Assembly (NCBI GenBank): GCA_009841265.1
Contig: VXMB01000014.1
Coordinates: 603,490-667,489 of the forward strand
Direction of reading: 5' to 3'
Length of the DNA stretch: 64,000 bases
Source: Gemmatimonadota bacterium
GTDB taxonomy: Bacteria; JAAXHH01
A program made the translations under genes and the position numbers. A model generated the notes under the pieces. That model did not search any database and was not told the origin of the DNA. It saw only the letters and a list, made by a program, of their open reading frames with translations. This document shows positions 26,198-34,985 of this stretch, one piece after another. Each line of letters starts with the position of its first letter. Position 1 is the stretch's first letter.

Positions 26198-26791
26198 TTG
26201 ATGGATCATGATCGATTTTCGGATGCCATGGAACGCATCGACGCCGCGAACGGCGCCGACCCGGAATCCGAAGAAGTCGACGGCCGGCAAATGCCGAAAG
26301 CGCTCCTGTACGGCTTGCGGATGTCGGCCTGCCTTGAAAACCTGGCGCCCGGCGCGTCGGAAGCACTGCGGCTGGCCGTGCGCTGCCAGCACATCCAACG
26401 GTGGAAGATACCCCGCAGCGATTTTCCCGTGGGCCGGCTCGGCTACCGGCAGTGGCGCACGGAACTGGCCTGGTACCACGCCCAGACCGCGGGCGCCATC
26501 CTGCGGGATGCCGGCTATGACGACGCCCTCGTAGACCGTGTGCAGGCCCTCGTCCGGAAGGAGCGCTTCAAGTCCGACCCCGAGGCGCAGGCCCTCGAGG
26601 ACGTCGCCTGCCTGGTGTTCCTCCGGCACTATCTGCCCGCGTTCGCGAAAAAGCACAGTGAAGAAAAACTGGTCGAAATCCTGGCGAAGACCTGGAAGAA
26701 GATGTCGCCCTCGGGCCGGGAGGCGGCTTGGGAAATTGACCTTGCGCCTGCGTTGAAGTCGTTGCTGGACCGGGCGGTCCGGCGCATTTAA
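26198..26791 (+). CDS. DUF4202-domain protein
   Basis: A 197-residue protein covering the usual whole DUF4202 length. Conserved features include FSDAMERIDAAN at the start, RCQHIQRWKIPRSDFP in the middle and RKERFKSDPEAQALEDVACLVFL. The His/Glu/Asp content is reminiscent of HD-like all-helical metalloproteins. Function is unknown. The gene begins only 16 bp after the strong terminator, either with its own promoter hidden in the terminator region or by readthrough. Two adjacent ATGs (26198 and 26201) are possible. Confidence 0.8.
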   Translation: MMDHDRFSDAMERIDAANGADPESEEVDGRQMPKALLYGLRMSACLENLAPGASEALRLAVRCQHIQRWKIPRSDFPVGRLGYRQWRTELAWYHAQTAGAILRDAGYDDALVDRVQALVRKERFKSDPEAQALEDVACLVFLRHYLPAFAKKHSEEKLVEILAKTWKKMSPSGREAAWEIDLAPALKSLLDRAVRRI

Positions 26792-26835
26792 TGGCAGCCG
26801 GGAAACGTAAGAACCTGATACGGAGATCGTGATCC

Positions 26836-28239
26836 ATGTCCGGCCACCCCGCCAAAAACATCGTGTTCGTGTTCAGCGATCAGCACCGATGGTGCAGCAC
26901 CGGCTTCGGCGGCAGCCGCCAAGTGCGGACGCCGTACATGGACCGCATGGCCGACGAGGGCGTCGTCTTCGACCTGGCAGTCTCCAACATCCCGGTCTGC
27001 ACGCCCTGGCGGGCGGCTTTTCTGACCGGACAGTATCCATTGACGACCGGCATGTTCATGAACGATGTGCGGCTTCCAACGGACCGGCCGACCCTGGGCA
27101 CGGTCCTGCGGGCGGCGGGCTACGACACGGCCTACATCGGAAAATGGCATCTCGACGGCCCGTCCCGGAGCGGACACACGCCGCCCGGCCCCCGCAGGCA
27201 GGGGTTCGATTTCTGGGCCGTGGGCAACTGCACCCACGACTACATGCACTCCCTGTACTACCGGGATTCGGAAGCGCCGCTGTACTGGAACGGCTACGAT
27301 GCGGAGGCGCAGACTTCCCTGGCCATCAAATACCTGCGCACCCGGGAACGGGACCGGCCCTTCGCGCTGGTGCTGTCGTGGGGGCCGCCGCATAATCCCT
27401 ACGACGCCGTTCCCGGCCGCTACCTCGACCTGTATCCTCCGGAGGAAGTGGAGGTGCGTCCCAACTGTCCCGATCCTGCCCGGACCGACCTGGCGGGTTA
27501 TTATGCGCATATCACGGCCCTCGACGACCAGTTGGCGCGGCTCGGCGGCGTCCTCGAAGAACAGGGACTGATGGACGAAACGATTTTCGTCTATACTTCG
27601 GATCACGGCGACATGCTCGGGTCGCAGGGCCGGCAGCGCAAGCAGCACCCCTGGGACGAGTCCATCCACGTTCCCTTCGTGATGCGTTGCCCGGACCAGG
27701 CGGACCAGGCGGACCGGGCGGACCAGGCGCACGCGAGGCTTCGGATCGGCACCCCCTTCAACGTGGTGGATATCATGCCGACGCTCCTCGGTCTGGCGGG
27801 CATCCCCGTACCCGGATCCTGCGAGGGTCGGGACCACGCCCCGGCGGTGCGGGGAGAGGCCTTTACGGGCAACGATGCCGCCTACATCATGAGCATCGCG
27901 CCTTTTTCGGAATACCGGGGTCAGCCGTGGCGGGGAATCCGGACCGCCGGACACACCTATGTACGCAATCTCGACGGTCCCTGGCTGCTGTACGACAACC
28001 GGGAGGATCCATGCCAGCTGTCCAACCTGGCCGGCCGGGAGGAACATGCCGACCTGCAGCGCCGGCTTGACGACCAGTTGCATCAAGAGATGGCCCGGCG
28101 TGGCGACGCGCTGCTTCCCGCCGGCCATTACCTGGAGCGGTTCGGCTACGAAGTGAACGAAGCCGGGGCGGTACCCTACGAGACGGCGGTTCCCCCGCCT
28201 GGTCGACGCGGTCGGCCGGAACATGGCGGGACAACTTGA
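26836..28239 (+). CDS. Sulfatase (formylglycine-dependent)
   Basis: A 467-residue type I sulfatase. Metal ligands begin at VFSDQHRW, the formylglycine motif is CTPWR (Cys55-Arg59; tryptophan where serine is usual), then GKWH and YTSDHGDMLG. No signal peptide is visible, so it may be cytoplasmic. A 9-bp unit GGACCAGGC repeated four times (27693-27728) inserts repeated ADQ residues near residue 290, in a surface position. It is followed by the GNAT fusion gene, with which it probably forms an operon. Sulfated glycan breakdown is the family role; the substrate is unknown. Confidence 0.9.
   Translation: MSGHPAKNIVFVFSDQHRWCSTGFGGSRQVRTPYMDRMADEGVVFDLAVSNIPVCTPWRAAFLTGQYPLTTGMFMNDVRLPTDRPTLGTVLRAAGYDTAYIGKWHLDGPSRSGHTPPGPRRQGFDFWAVGNCTHDYMHSLYYRDSEAPLYWNGYDAEAQTSLAIKYLRTRERDRPFALVLSWGPPHNPYDAVPGRYLDLYPPEEVEVRPNCPDPARTDLAGYYAHITALDDQLARLGGVLEEQGLMDETIFVYTSDHGDMLGSQGRQRKQHPWDESIHVPFVMRCPDQADQADRADQAHARLRIGTPFNVVDIMPTLLGLAGIPVPGSCEGRDHAPAVRGEAFTGNDAAYIMSIAPFSEYRGQPWRGIRTAGHTYVRNLDGPWLLYDNREDPCQLSNLAGREEHADLQRRLDDQLHQEMARRGDALLPAGHYLERFGYEVNEAGAVPYETAVPPPGRRGRPEHGGTT
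27693..27728. repeat. 9-bp x 4 in-frame tandem repeat in sulfatase
   Basis: GGACCAGGC at 27693-27701 and 27702-27710, GGACCGGGC at 27711-27719, GGACCAGGC at 27720-27728. Encodes a DQA-type repeat. The same nine bases recur in the TolQ-like gene near 62703. Confidence 0.9.
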
Positions 28240-28242
28240 GAC

Positions 28243-28264
28243 GGTGAGGAGATGATGAGGAGAT
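28243..28264. repeat. 11-bp x 2 repeat forming the ribosome-binding site
   Basis: GGTGAGGAGAT (28243-28253) and GATGAGGAGAT (28254-28264). The second copy provides GAGGAG (28257-28262) six bases before the ATG at 28269. Confidence 0.7.
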
Positions 28265-28268
28265 GACG

Positions 28269-31200
28269 ATGGCGGAACAAGCCAATCTGCGGCTGATCGA
28301 CCCTGTGAGGGACGCCGCCGCGATCGCCGGTATGTGGAACGAAAGCGACGGCGAATGGCCCGGCACCTGGAACAGCGGCGTGCCCACGACGGCGCGGGAC
28401 ATCCGGGAGTGGCACGAAAAGGAGGAATACACCGCGGTCTTCGTCTGGGCCGAAGGGGAGAAGATCGGCGGGTACTGTTCCCTGGTATACGACAAGGATG
28501 ACGGCGAGGCCCTCTACCTCGCACTCTTAAACGTCTCCCCGCGCTTCCAGGGCAGGAGCATCGGCCGGCGGTTGCTCGTCCGCTCGGTGGAGATGGCCAT
28601 CGAGGACAAGAAGTACCACCTCGACCTGGACACCTGGTCGGGGAACGTGAAGGCGATGGCGCCTTACAAGCGGACGGGCTTCTTCTGGGACGCCGGAGGG
28701 TGGCCGATCATGCGCAACTACATGCCCGCGATCCTGGAGATGCCCTGTACGCGGTACTTCTTCGACCGGCACGACTGGTACGAGTCGCTGGAGCGGCGGA
28801 TCGACCAGCAGCCCGACGATGAAACCTGGGAAGGGCTGGTGATTTTTACCTACCGGTTTACGTCCGGGGGGACGCCGTCATCCAGTGGCGGCGCCGGGTC
28901 TGGCGCGGATGAACCCGAGTCCGCCGGGGACCGGGAGGAACTGACGGTCCGGGTGGACCGCGAAGCCCGGCACGTGACCGCGGTGGAGACGGCGGATTTG
29001 TCCGCCTGGGCGACAGTGGACGAAATCGAGCCGGTGCGGGGCGGGCAGACGCTTCTTCGGTGGAAACTGGAGAACCGGAAGGACGCGCCGGCCGCCTTCT
29101 CGTTGACGGCGAAAGAGACGGGCGACCTGTCCATCGACTACCACTGCCGGAAGACGTTGGGACCCGGCGAGACGGTCTCCCTCGAGGCACCGGTGAGCGT
29201 GTCGGCCAAAGCCGAAACCGCGGACGTGAAGAAGACCGCGCCGAGGGTGCGCACCAGCATACGTTGGGACGATCTACCCATTGACCTCGCCACCGGTATC
29301 CGGCCGCGGGTCGAGATGTCCTTTTCCGTCGATCCCGGTGAGATCACCCTGGCTCCCGGCGCGCCGCGGCCGGTGCGCGTAACCCTGCACAGCCAGTTGG
29401 CCGAAGACGTGGAAGCGCAGGTCCGCATCACGGCATCGGACGGTCTCTCGGTGGACCGGAGCGCGCGAACCGTCGCAGTGCCCGCCCGGGGATACGGAGG
29501 ATTCGAAACCGTCCTGGAAGCGGACCGCCCGGGCGTATTCGGACTGACCCTGTCGGGGCGCTTCGAACGGGAAGGCAAGCCGGTCGACCTTGCGGATGCG
29601 AAACACGCCGTCTTCGCTTTGGCGCCGGGCGGGCTGTTGTACCACCAGGACGGCGCGGTACGGTTCGAGAACGAGATCTTCCGGGCGAACCTGGTGGCCG
29701 AGGGCGGCCAGTTGAAGATCAGCGATCGGGCCACCGGGAGGCATCTGGGAACGGAAGGCGGCCGTCCCATCCCGCCGAAGTGGCCCAGCGAATACAGCGA
29801 GTCGGACTTCAAGCTGAAAGCCGAAGGGGACGGGAACGGCGTGGTCCTCACGGCAACCTTTGCATCCCGGAAGACCCCCGGCCTCGTCTTCAGCCGGATC
29901 ATCCGGTTGAACGCCGGGCCGGTCATTACCGTGGAGCACACGCTGGAAAATACCGGCTTCGACCCCCGCACCTCCCGCCTCTACCAGTTCGTCACGAACG
30001 GGGGTGCGGACCAGTCGGCACTGACGCTGCCGCTCCGGGAAGGGATCCTCAAGGCCCGTTGTAGCGATCGGCCCGCGCCGGACGACCACGATTTCAAGAT
30101 GGGCGACAGCTACGCGGAAACGTGGGGCGCCTTCGAAATGCCCCATGGAACGATGGGAGTCCTTTGGCTCGACGGCCTGGACGAGGTCGAATGGAGCGGT
30201 TATGAATTCCAGGCGGTGAGCGTGGAGACGACCTGCGCGCCCCAGTCCTGCGTCTCCTTCGGCGCCCTGAGACTGCGCGTCGGGGACGGCGGCTGGCAAG
30301 GCGTACGCCGGCTGTGGCGGCGTATCCAGGGGGAACCGGTCGGAGAAGGCGAGCCCGTCCCGCGGATCCTGGACGAATTCGAAGCGTCGACCGATCCTCC
30401 CCTGGCCGTGGTAAGCGGAGACGAGACCGACATCCGTTTCAGGATTGCGCAGTGGAAGTCCCGGAAGGCCAGCGGGACCGTTTCCTTCGTCATGCCGGAC
30501 GGCTGGCGGTGCGACCCGCCGTGGGCTTCGTTTTCAGATGTCGACTGGCGGCAACCCTTCTATGGTTCGGTGCGGCTTTCCACGTCGCGGCCGCCCGGCG
30601 TCTACACCGGCCGCATGGTGCTGGACAGCGGGGAGCGCGGCGCGGAGGTCGAACTGCCCCTCGTCCGGCTGACGGACGGATCGGTCGTGGAAGTCGACGA
30701 GGTCGAATCCGGGGGCCACGTCGAATTCGGGGGCCACAGGGTGTATACCATTCGAAACCAACGGCTCGAAATCGACGTCGCCCCCTCCTTCCTCGGATCC
30801 GTGAGCGCCATCCGGGATGCCGGCGGCGAATGCAACCACCTGGCTTCAGCCTTTCCCCGACCTGAAGCCTTCGGATGGAGCTACCCCTGGTATGGCGGGC
30901 TGCAGCCCGAGATCGTGTTGGACCGCCTGTCCTGGACGGAGTCCCTCGAGGACGAGACGTTCGTCGCGGAGCCCGTCTCCTATCGCGCCCGGGGCCTCGA
31001 ATGGACGGGCGTGCGACAACGGGCGGCGTTATCCAGGGATGCGTGCCGCGGCCTGACCCTGGAACTCGATACCCTGACCCTGGGGGGAGGACCGGTGATC
31101 AAACTGGTATGGAGGCTGCTGAACGAAAGCGACGCGCACCGGCGCTTAAGGGGCGGATGGCATGTGTTCCTGAAGCCCGACGGCGAGATGGACGACACCG

Positions 31201-31484
31201 TCCTGTTCTCGGCGGACAGCGAACGGAAGCAGCGCCCGTGGTATGTCGAACAGGATGGCGGACACTGGGCCGCCGCCTCCAACCCGCGCACCGGGCGGAC
31301 ATTCGTGCTCGTTGCGCCGAAAAACGGCGTCCGGATGGACAGCTGGGGTGACGCCGGGGGCCACCTGAAGCTCATGCGGGGTCACGAGGTGGCCGCCCGT
31401 GGAGTCAGTGAGGAAACGGCTTACCTGGTCCTGGCCGGATCGCGAGATGAAGCGCGGCAGTACGCGGTGTTGAAAGACCTGTAA
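28269..31484 (+). CDS. GNAT acetyltransferase fused to beta-sandwich/mutarotase-like domains
   Basis: A 1071-residue protein. Residues 1-190 are a GNAT domain with NVSPRFQGRSIGRRLL as the acetyl-CoA loop. A Ser/Gly-rich linker (about 200-225) follows. Next come several beta-sandwich segments (about 225-445) like NEW3/CARDB accessory domains, a galactose-mutarotase-like stretch (about 450-690; ENTGFDPRTSRLYQF), another sandwich, and a last mutarotase-like part (about 830-1060; LQPEIVLDRLSWTE). No glycosidase catalytic pair is clear. I do not know this architecture from a named family. GAGGAG six bases upstream supports ATG 28269 over 28263. It follows the sulfatase after 29 bp, suggesting joint action on a sulfated or amino sugar polymer. 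No signal peptide. Confidence 0.7.
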   Translation: MAEQANLRLIDPVRDAAAIAGMWNESDGEWPGTWNSGVPTTARDIREWHEKEEYTAVFVWAEGEKIGGYCSLVYDKDDGEALYLALLNVSPRFQGRSIGRRLLVRSVEMAIEDKKYHLDLDTWSGNVKAMAPYKRTGFFWDAGGWPIMRNYMPAILEMPCTRYFFDRHDWYESLERRIDQQPDDETWEGLVIFTYRFTSGGTPSSSGGAGSGADEPESAGDREELTVRVDREARHVTAVETADLSAWATVDEIEPVRGGQTLLRWKLENRKDAPAAFSLTAKETGDLSIDYHCRKTLGPGETVSLEAPVSVSAKAETADVKKTAPRVRTSIRWDDLPIDLATGIRPRVEMSFSVDPGEITLAPGAPRPVRVTLHSQLAEDVEAQVRITASDGLSVDRSARTVAVPARGYGGFETVLEADRPGVFGLTLSGRFEREGKPVDLADAKHAVFALAPGGLLYHQDGAVRFENEIFRANLVAEGGQLKISDRATGRHLGTEGGRPIPPKWPSEYSESDFKLKAEGDGNGVVLTATFASRKTPGLVFSRIIRLNAGPVITVEHTLENTGFDPRTSRLYQFVTNGGADQSALTLPLREGILKARCSDRPAPDDHDFKMGDSYAETWGAFEMPHGTMGVLWLDGLDEVEWSGYEFQAVSVETTCAPQSCVSFGALRLRVGDGGWQGVRRLWRRIQGEPVGEGEPVPRILDEFEASTDPPLAVVSGDETDIRFRIAQWKSRKASGTVSFVMPDGWRCDPPWASFSDVDWRQPFYGSVRLSTSRPPGVYTGRMVLDSGERGAEVELPLVRLTDGSVVEVDEVESGGHVEFGGHRVYTIRNQRLEIDVAPSFLGSVSAIRDAGGECNHLASAFPRPEAFGWSYPWYGGLQPEIVLDRLSWTESLEDETFVAEPVSYRARGLEWTGVRQRAALSRDACRGLTLELDTLTLGGGPVIKLVWRLLNESDAHRRLRGGWHVFLKPDGEMDDTVLFSADSERKQRPWYVEQDGGHWAAASNPRTGRTFVLVAPKNGVRMDSWGDAGGHLKLMRGHEVAARGVSEETAYLVLAGSRDEARQYAVLKDL

Positions 31485-31505
31485 TGATTCTTGCTCGGAC
31501 GGGGA

Positions 31506-31528
31506 CGCCCGGTTAGAAGGACCGGGCG
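31506..31528. terminator. GC-rich hairpin between convergent genes
   Basis: CGCCCGGT (31506-31513), 7-base loop, ACCGGGCG (31521-31528): perfect 8-bp stem. No T-run on either side, so termination is only presumed from its place between convergent stops. Confidence 0.35.
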
Positions 31529-31553
31529 GAGTGGACAGACCTGACGGACCGCG

Positions 31554-32354
31554 TCATCCCGGCAGGCCGTTCGAACCCCAGAGATCGGTGTTTTCCGTCA
31601 GGATCTCGGGACCGTCGGACAGGATCGCTACCGTGTGCTCGAAATGGGCGGACAGCCGTCCGTCGGCGGTGGAAGTCGTCCATTCGTCGTCGAGGATCCG
31701 GATTCGGTGCGCGCCCGCGCACACCATGGGTTCGATGGCGATGACCATGCCTGGTTTGAGCCGGATGCCGCGTTGCGGTCTGCCGTGATTGGGGACCTGT
31801 GGTTCCTCCCAGAGACTGCGCCCGATCCCGTGGCCGCACAGGTCCCGCACCACCGAGTATCCGTGAGCTTCCGCGTATTGCTGCACCGCGTGCCCGATGT
31901 CGCCGATTCGGTTTCCCGGCTTCGCTTCTTCGATCCCCTTGAATACCGATGCACGCGTGACGTCCAGCAACCGCTGCGCCTCCGGTGAAACGCGGCCGAC
32001 GGGGAAGGTGAAGGCCGTATCGCCGTGATACCCGTCGATGATCATGGCAAAATCTAGACTGAGGATGTCCCCCTCCTCGACTTTGCGCCGCGGACTGGGG
32101 ATGCCGTGCACGATCTCATCGTTGATGGACGCGCAGATCGTGGCGGGAAAGGGCGGATGGAAGGTGGGCCGGTACCCGAGGAAAGAGGAGGTGCCTCCGA
32201 AATCCCGGATCATCTTGCGGGCGATCCGGTCCAGTTCGGAGGTCGCGATACCCGGCCTGACGGCTTCGCCCATGCGCTGCAGCGTCGCGGTCGCGGCCTG
32301 GCCGCTGCGACGGATGGTCTCGATCTGCTTTTCGGTCTTGAGAATGATTCCCAT
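31554..32354 (-). CDS. map: Methionine aminopeptidase, type I
   Basis: A 266-residue type I enzyme. Metal ligands occur in SLDFAMIIDGYHGDTAFTF (two Asp), CGHGIGRSLWEEP (His), AIEPMV (Glu) and the terminal EHTVAI (Glu). It removes the initiator methionine from nascent proteins. The ATG at 32354 (MGIILKTEKQIE) matches the family N-terminus. A promoter candidate lies at 32447-32474. Here it is not in the ribosomal-protein operon where map is often found. Confidence 0.96.
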   Translation of the reverse strand: MGIILKTEKQIETIRRSGQAATATLQRMGEAVRPGIATSELDRIARKMIRDFGGTSSFLGYRPTFHPPFPATICASINDEIVHGIPSPRRKVEEGDILSLDFAMIIDGYHGDTAFTFPVGRVSPEAQRLLDVTRASVFKGIEEAKPGNRIGDIGHAVQQYAEAHGYSVVRDLCGHGIGRSLWEEPQVPNHGRPQRGIRLKPGMVIAIEPMVCAGAHRIRILDDEWTTSTADGRLSAHFEHTVAILSDGPEILTENTDLWGSNGLPG

Positions 32355-32446
32355 AACCCTTGCCACGCGAAATACGGAACGCAATCGTCAAATGTCCTGC
32401 GCGTCCGGCTATGCGCCTGACCGGCGCGGCCCGAATCGCACCTTGC

Positions 32447-32474
32447 ATGATAAGCGGGAAGGCGGATTAGTCAA
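32447..32474 (-). promoter_or_regulatory. Promoter candidate of map
   Basis: On the minus strand: TTGACT (32469-32474), 16-bp spacer, TATCAT (32447-32452). About 95 bp upstream of the map start. Confidence 0.5.
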
Positions 32475-32651
32475 GGGCATTCAGCCGGATACTTCGAACC
32501 TTCGCACAGGCGACTTTCGCGCGCCGCTTGAAATACCTTGTCCCACGTCCGGGTGTCGTATATGTTCTGTCGCGGAACGACCCCGTTATTCCCGGCCGTC
32601 AAGGCATGCCAAGCGAATTCACCGGTAAACAGGAGTGAAGTGAACAGGATC

Positions 32652-33647
32652 ATGGACCAATCGGCACTCAACGAAGCACCCACGCGTAAGTGGCTGACCT
32701 ACCGGCCGGAGATCAAGCTCATCGACTGTACCATAAGGGACGGCGGCCTGATGAACGACCACCGTTTCGACGCGGATACCGTCAAGGCGGTCTACCAGGC
32801 CTGCGTCGCCGGTGGGATCGACTACATGGAAATCGGTTACATCAACTCGCGGCAGATCTTCTCCCCGGATGAACACGGACCCTGGAAGTTCTGCGCCGAA
32901 GAGGACATCCGCGGCGTCGTGGGCGACAATGACTCGCCCGTAAAGCTGGCGGCGATGGCCGACGCGGAGAAGTCGGACTACAGGACCGATATCCTGCCGG
33001 CCGCGGACAGCGTGCTGGACATGATCCGGATCGCCACCTACATCCACCAGATTCCGCTGGCGCTGGACATGATCCAGGACGCCCACGATAAGGGCTACGA
33101 GACCACGTTGAACCTCATGGCGGCGTCGACGGTTCCGGAAAGCGAAATGGACGAAGCGCTCTCCATGCTCGTCGAATCGCCGGTGGACGCCATCTACGTG
33201 GTGGACAGCTTCGGCGCACTTTACAGCGAACAGATCGAAGCGCTCGTGGACAAGTTCCTGAACGCCCTGCAGTCCACCGACAAAGAGGTAGGCATCCACG
33301 CCCACAACAACCAGCAACTGGCCTTCGCCAACACGATACAGGCGCTTATCCGCGGGGCAAACTACCTGGACGCCAGCCTCGGCGGTCTCGGCCGCGGCGC
33401 CGGCAACTGCCCCATGGAACTGATCGTCGGATTCCTGCACAACCCGAAGTTCCGCCTGCGTCCGCTGCTGGACTGCATCCAGTACCACGTCGAGCCTATG
33501 CGGGCCGAACTGATGTGGGGGTTCGACATTCCCTACATGATTACCGGCCTCATGAACCAGCATCCCCGGTCGGGCATGCGGTTCAACGCGGCGAAGGAAA
33601 GAGGCAGCATGGCCAGATTCTACGACGAGATGGAGGACGCCGGCTGA
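32652..33647 (+). CDS. HMGL-like/4-hydroxy-2-oxovalerate-aldolase-type protein
   Basis: A 331-residue DRE-TIM metallolyase barrel. DCTIRDGG near the N-terminus is the family's metal and catalytic motif, GIHAHNNQQLAFAN supplies the two metal histidines, and LGGLGRGAGNCPME is typical of the oxovalerate-aldolase branch. It would cleave a 4-hydroxy-2-oxo acid. The second DmpG domain and a partner acylating aldehyde dehydrogenase are absent, so the product is not tied to catechol meta-cleavage. A GTG at 32640, with AGGAG four bases before it, is an alternative start. The stop is in the first copy of an 18-bp repeat. Confidence 0.8.
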   Translation: MDQSALNEAPTRKWLTYRPEIKLIDCTIRDGGLMNDHRFDADTVKAVYQACVAGGIDYMEIGYINSRQIFSPDEHGPWKFCAEEDIRGVVGDNDSPVKLAAMADAEKSDYRTDILPAADSVLDMIRIATYIHQIPLALDMIQDAHDKGYETTLNLMAASTVPESEMDEALSMLVESPVDAIYVVDSFGALYSEQIEALVDKFLNALQSTDKEVGIHAHNNQQLAFANTIQALIRGANYLDASLGGLGRGAGNCPMELIVGFLHNPKFRLRPLLDCIQYHVEPMRAELMWGFDIPYMITGLMNQHPRSGMRFNAAKERGSMARFYDEMEDAG

Positions 33648-33679
33648 CCCGGCGCCCGGAACCCGGCTGAACTGGCGCC
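33639..33679. repeat. 18-bp repeat over a stop codon
   Basis: GCCGGCTGACCCGGCGCC (33639-33656) and CCCGGCTGAACTGGCGCC (33662-33679), 5 bp apart. The first holds the aldolase stop TGA; the second carries an equivalent TGA out of use. Confidence 0.75.
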
Positions 33680-33697
33680 AGCCTCCCCTGCAAGCCC

Positions 33698-34972
33698 ATG
33701 ATAACCCCGCTCGAACAGCGCATCGTGGAACAGGTACGCGTCCTCCGCAACGACATGATCGGGTTTTTGCGGGAGTTGATCCAAATACCCTCCGTGAATC
33801 CGCCGGGTGAAGGATACCTGGACTGCGCCCGGCTCGTGGGCGACCGGTTGAGCGCACTGGGTTTCGAAACCCGGTACGTCACCGCCGCCGGTCATCCGGA
33901 CCATTCCGAAGAACACCCGCGTGTCAACGTGGTGGGCCGGCTACCCGGCCGTTCGCCGATGCCCACGCTGCATTTCAACGGCCACACCGACGTGGTTCCG
34001 CCTGGCGAGCACTGGACGGTCGATCCCTTCGGCGGGGAAGAGAAGGACGGCAGGATATACGGCCGCGGCGCGTGCGACATGAAGGGCGGCATCGCCGCGG
34101 CGCTCTTCTCGGCGGCCGCGGTGCGGGAGGCGGGCGTCTCGTTGCGCGGCAGTCTCGAGTTCAGCGCGACGGTCGACGAGGAGACCGGCGGGTTCGCCGG
34201 CATGGACTATCTTGCCCGCGAGGGACTCATTTCCCCCGAACGGACTTCGTACGTGATCATCCCGGAACCCTTCGGACCGGGACGCATCTGCCTGGGTCAC
34301 CGCGGGGTGTACTGGTTCCGGGTCGACACCATCGGCCGGACCGCCCACGGCAGCATGCCCTTTCTGGGTGTCAGCGCCATCAGCCAGATGGAGCGTTTCC
34401 TGAGCCGGGTCTCGTCAGACCTCGCACCGGCCCTTCACGCCCGTAAAACGGACATGCCCGTGGACCCGCCGGAAGCGCGCCGCGCCACGATCAACGTGAA
34501 CGGCATAACCGGCGGACAGACGGACGGAAACGTAGGTTCGCCCTGCGTGGCCGACCGGTGCTCCGCCGTCTTCGACCGGCGTTTTCTGATAGAGGAATCT
34601 TTCGACGACGTAAAAAAAGAAATCGAGACGCTGATCGCCAGCCTGACCGCGGAAGACCGGGACTTCAAAGCGGAGCTCACCGACCTGATGGTCGTTCGAC
34701 CGGTCGAGACCGACCCGGACGCCGAGCTGGTCGGTACGGCCGCCCGCACGATCGAAGATCTGACCGGCGTTCCCGCGGAACATGTGGCCAGCCCCGGCAC
34801 CTACGACCACAAGCACGTCCACAACACCGGCCGGGTGAAGCAATGCATCGCCTATGGCCCCGGACTGCTCCATCTCGCCCACCAGCCCGATGAGTACTGT
34901 GAGATCGAGCATCTCGTCCGGAGCTGCGAGGTCATGGCGGTCACCGCGGCCCGGTTGCTCGGCGTGAACTGA
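33698..34972 (+). CDS. M20-family deacylase/peptidase (ArgE/DapE-like)
   Basis: A 424-residue dinuclear-zinc hydrolase. Ligands: His96 and Asp98 in FNGHTDVVPP, bridging Asp127 in GACDMKGG, Glu161/Glu162 in DEETGG, and a late His near PGTYDHKH. It has the lid domain with GRTAHGSMP. Members remove acyl groups from amino acids (ArgE), succinyl-DAP (DapE) or cleave dipeptides. No arginine or lysine pathway gene is adjacent, so the substrate is open. It lies between the aldolase and acyl-CoA dehydrogenase with short gaps, probably in one operon. Confidence 0.88.
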   Translation: MITPLEQRIVEQVRVLRNDMIGFLRELIQIPSVNPPGEGYLDCARLVGDRLSALGFETRYVTAAGHPDHSEEHPRVNVVGRLPGRSPMPTLHFNGHTDVVPPGEHWTVDPFGGEEKDGRIYGRGACDMKGGIAAALFSAAAVREAGVSLRGSLEFSATVDEETGGFAGMDYLAREGLISPERTSYVIIPEPFGPGRICLGHRGVYWFRVDTIGRTAHGSMPFLGVSAISQMERFLSRVSSDLAPALHARKTDMPVDPPEARRATINVNGITGGQTDGNVGSPCVADRCSAVFDRRFLIEESFDDVKKEIETLIASLTAEDRDFKAELTDLMVVRPVETDPDAELVGTAARTIEDLTGVPAEHVASPGTYDHKHVHNTGRVKQCIAYGPGLLHLAHQPDEYCEIEHLVRSCEVMAVTAARLLGVN

Positions 34973-34985
34973 AGAGGGGGAACCG

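Noticed and set aside
26836..31484. Sulfatase and GNAT fusion as a mobile island
   Set aside because: No integrase, att-like repeat or tRNA at the edges and no visible change in base composition.
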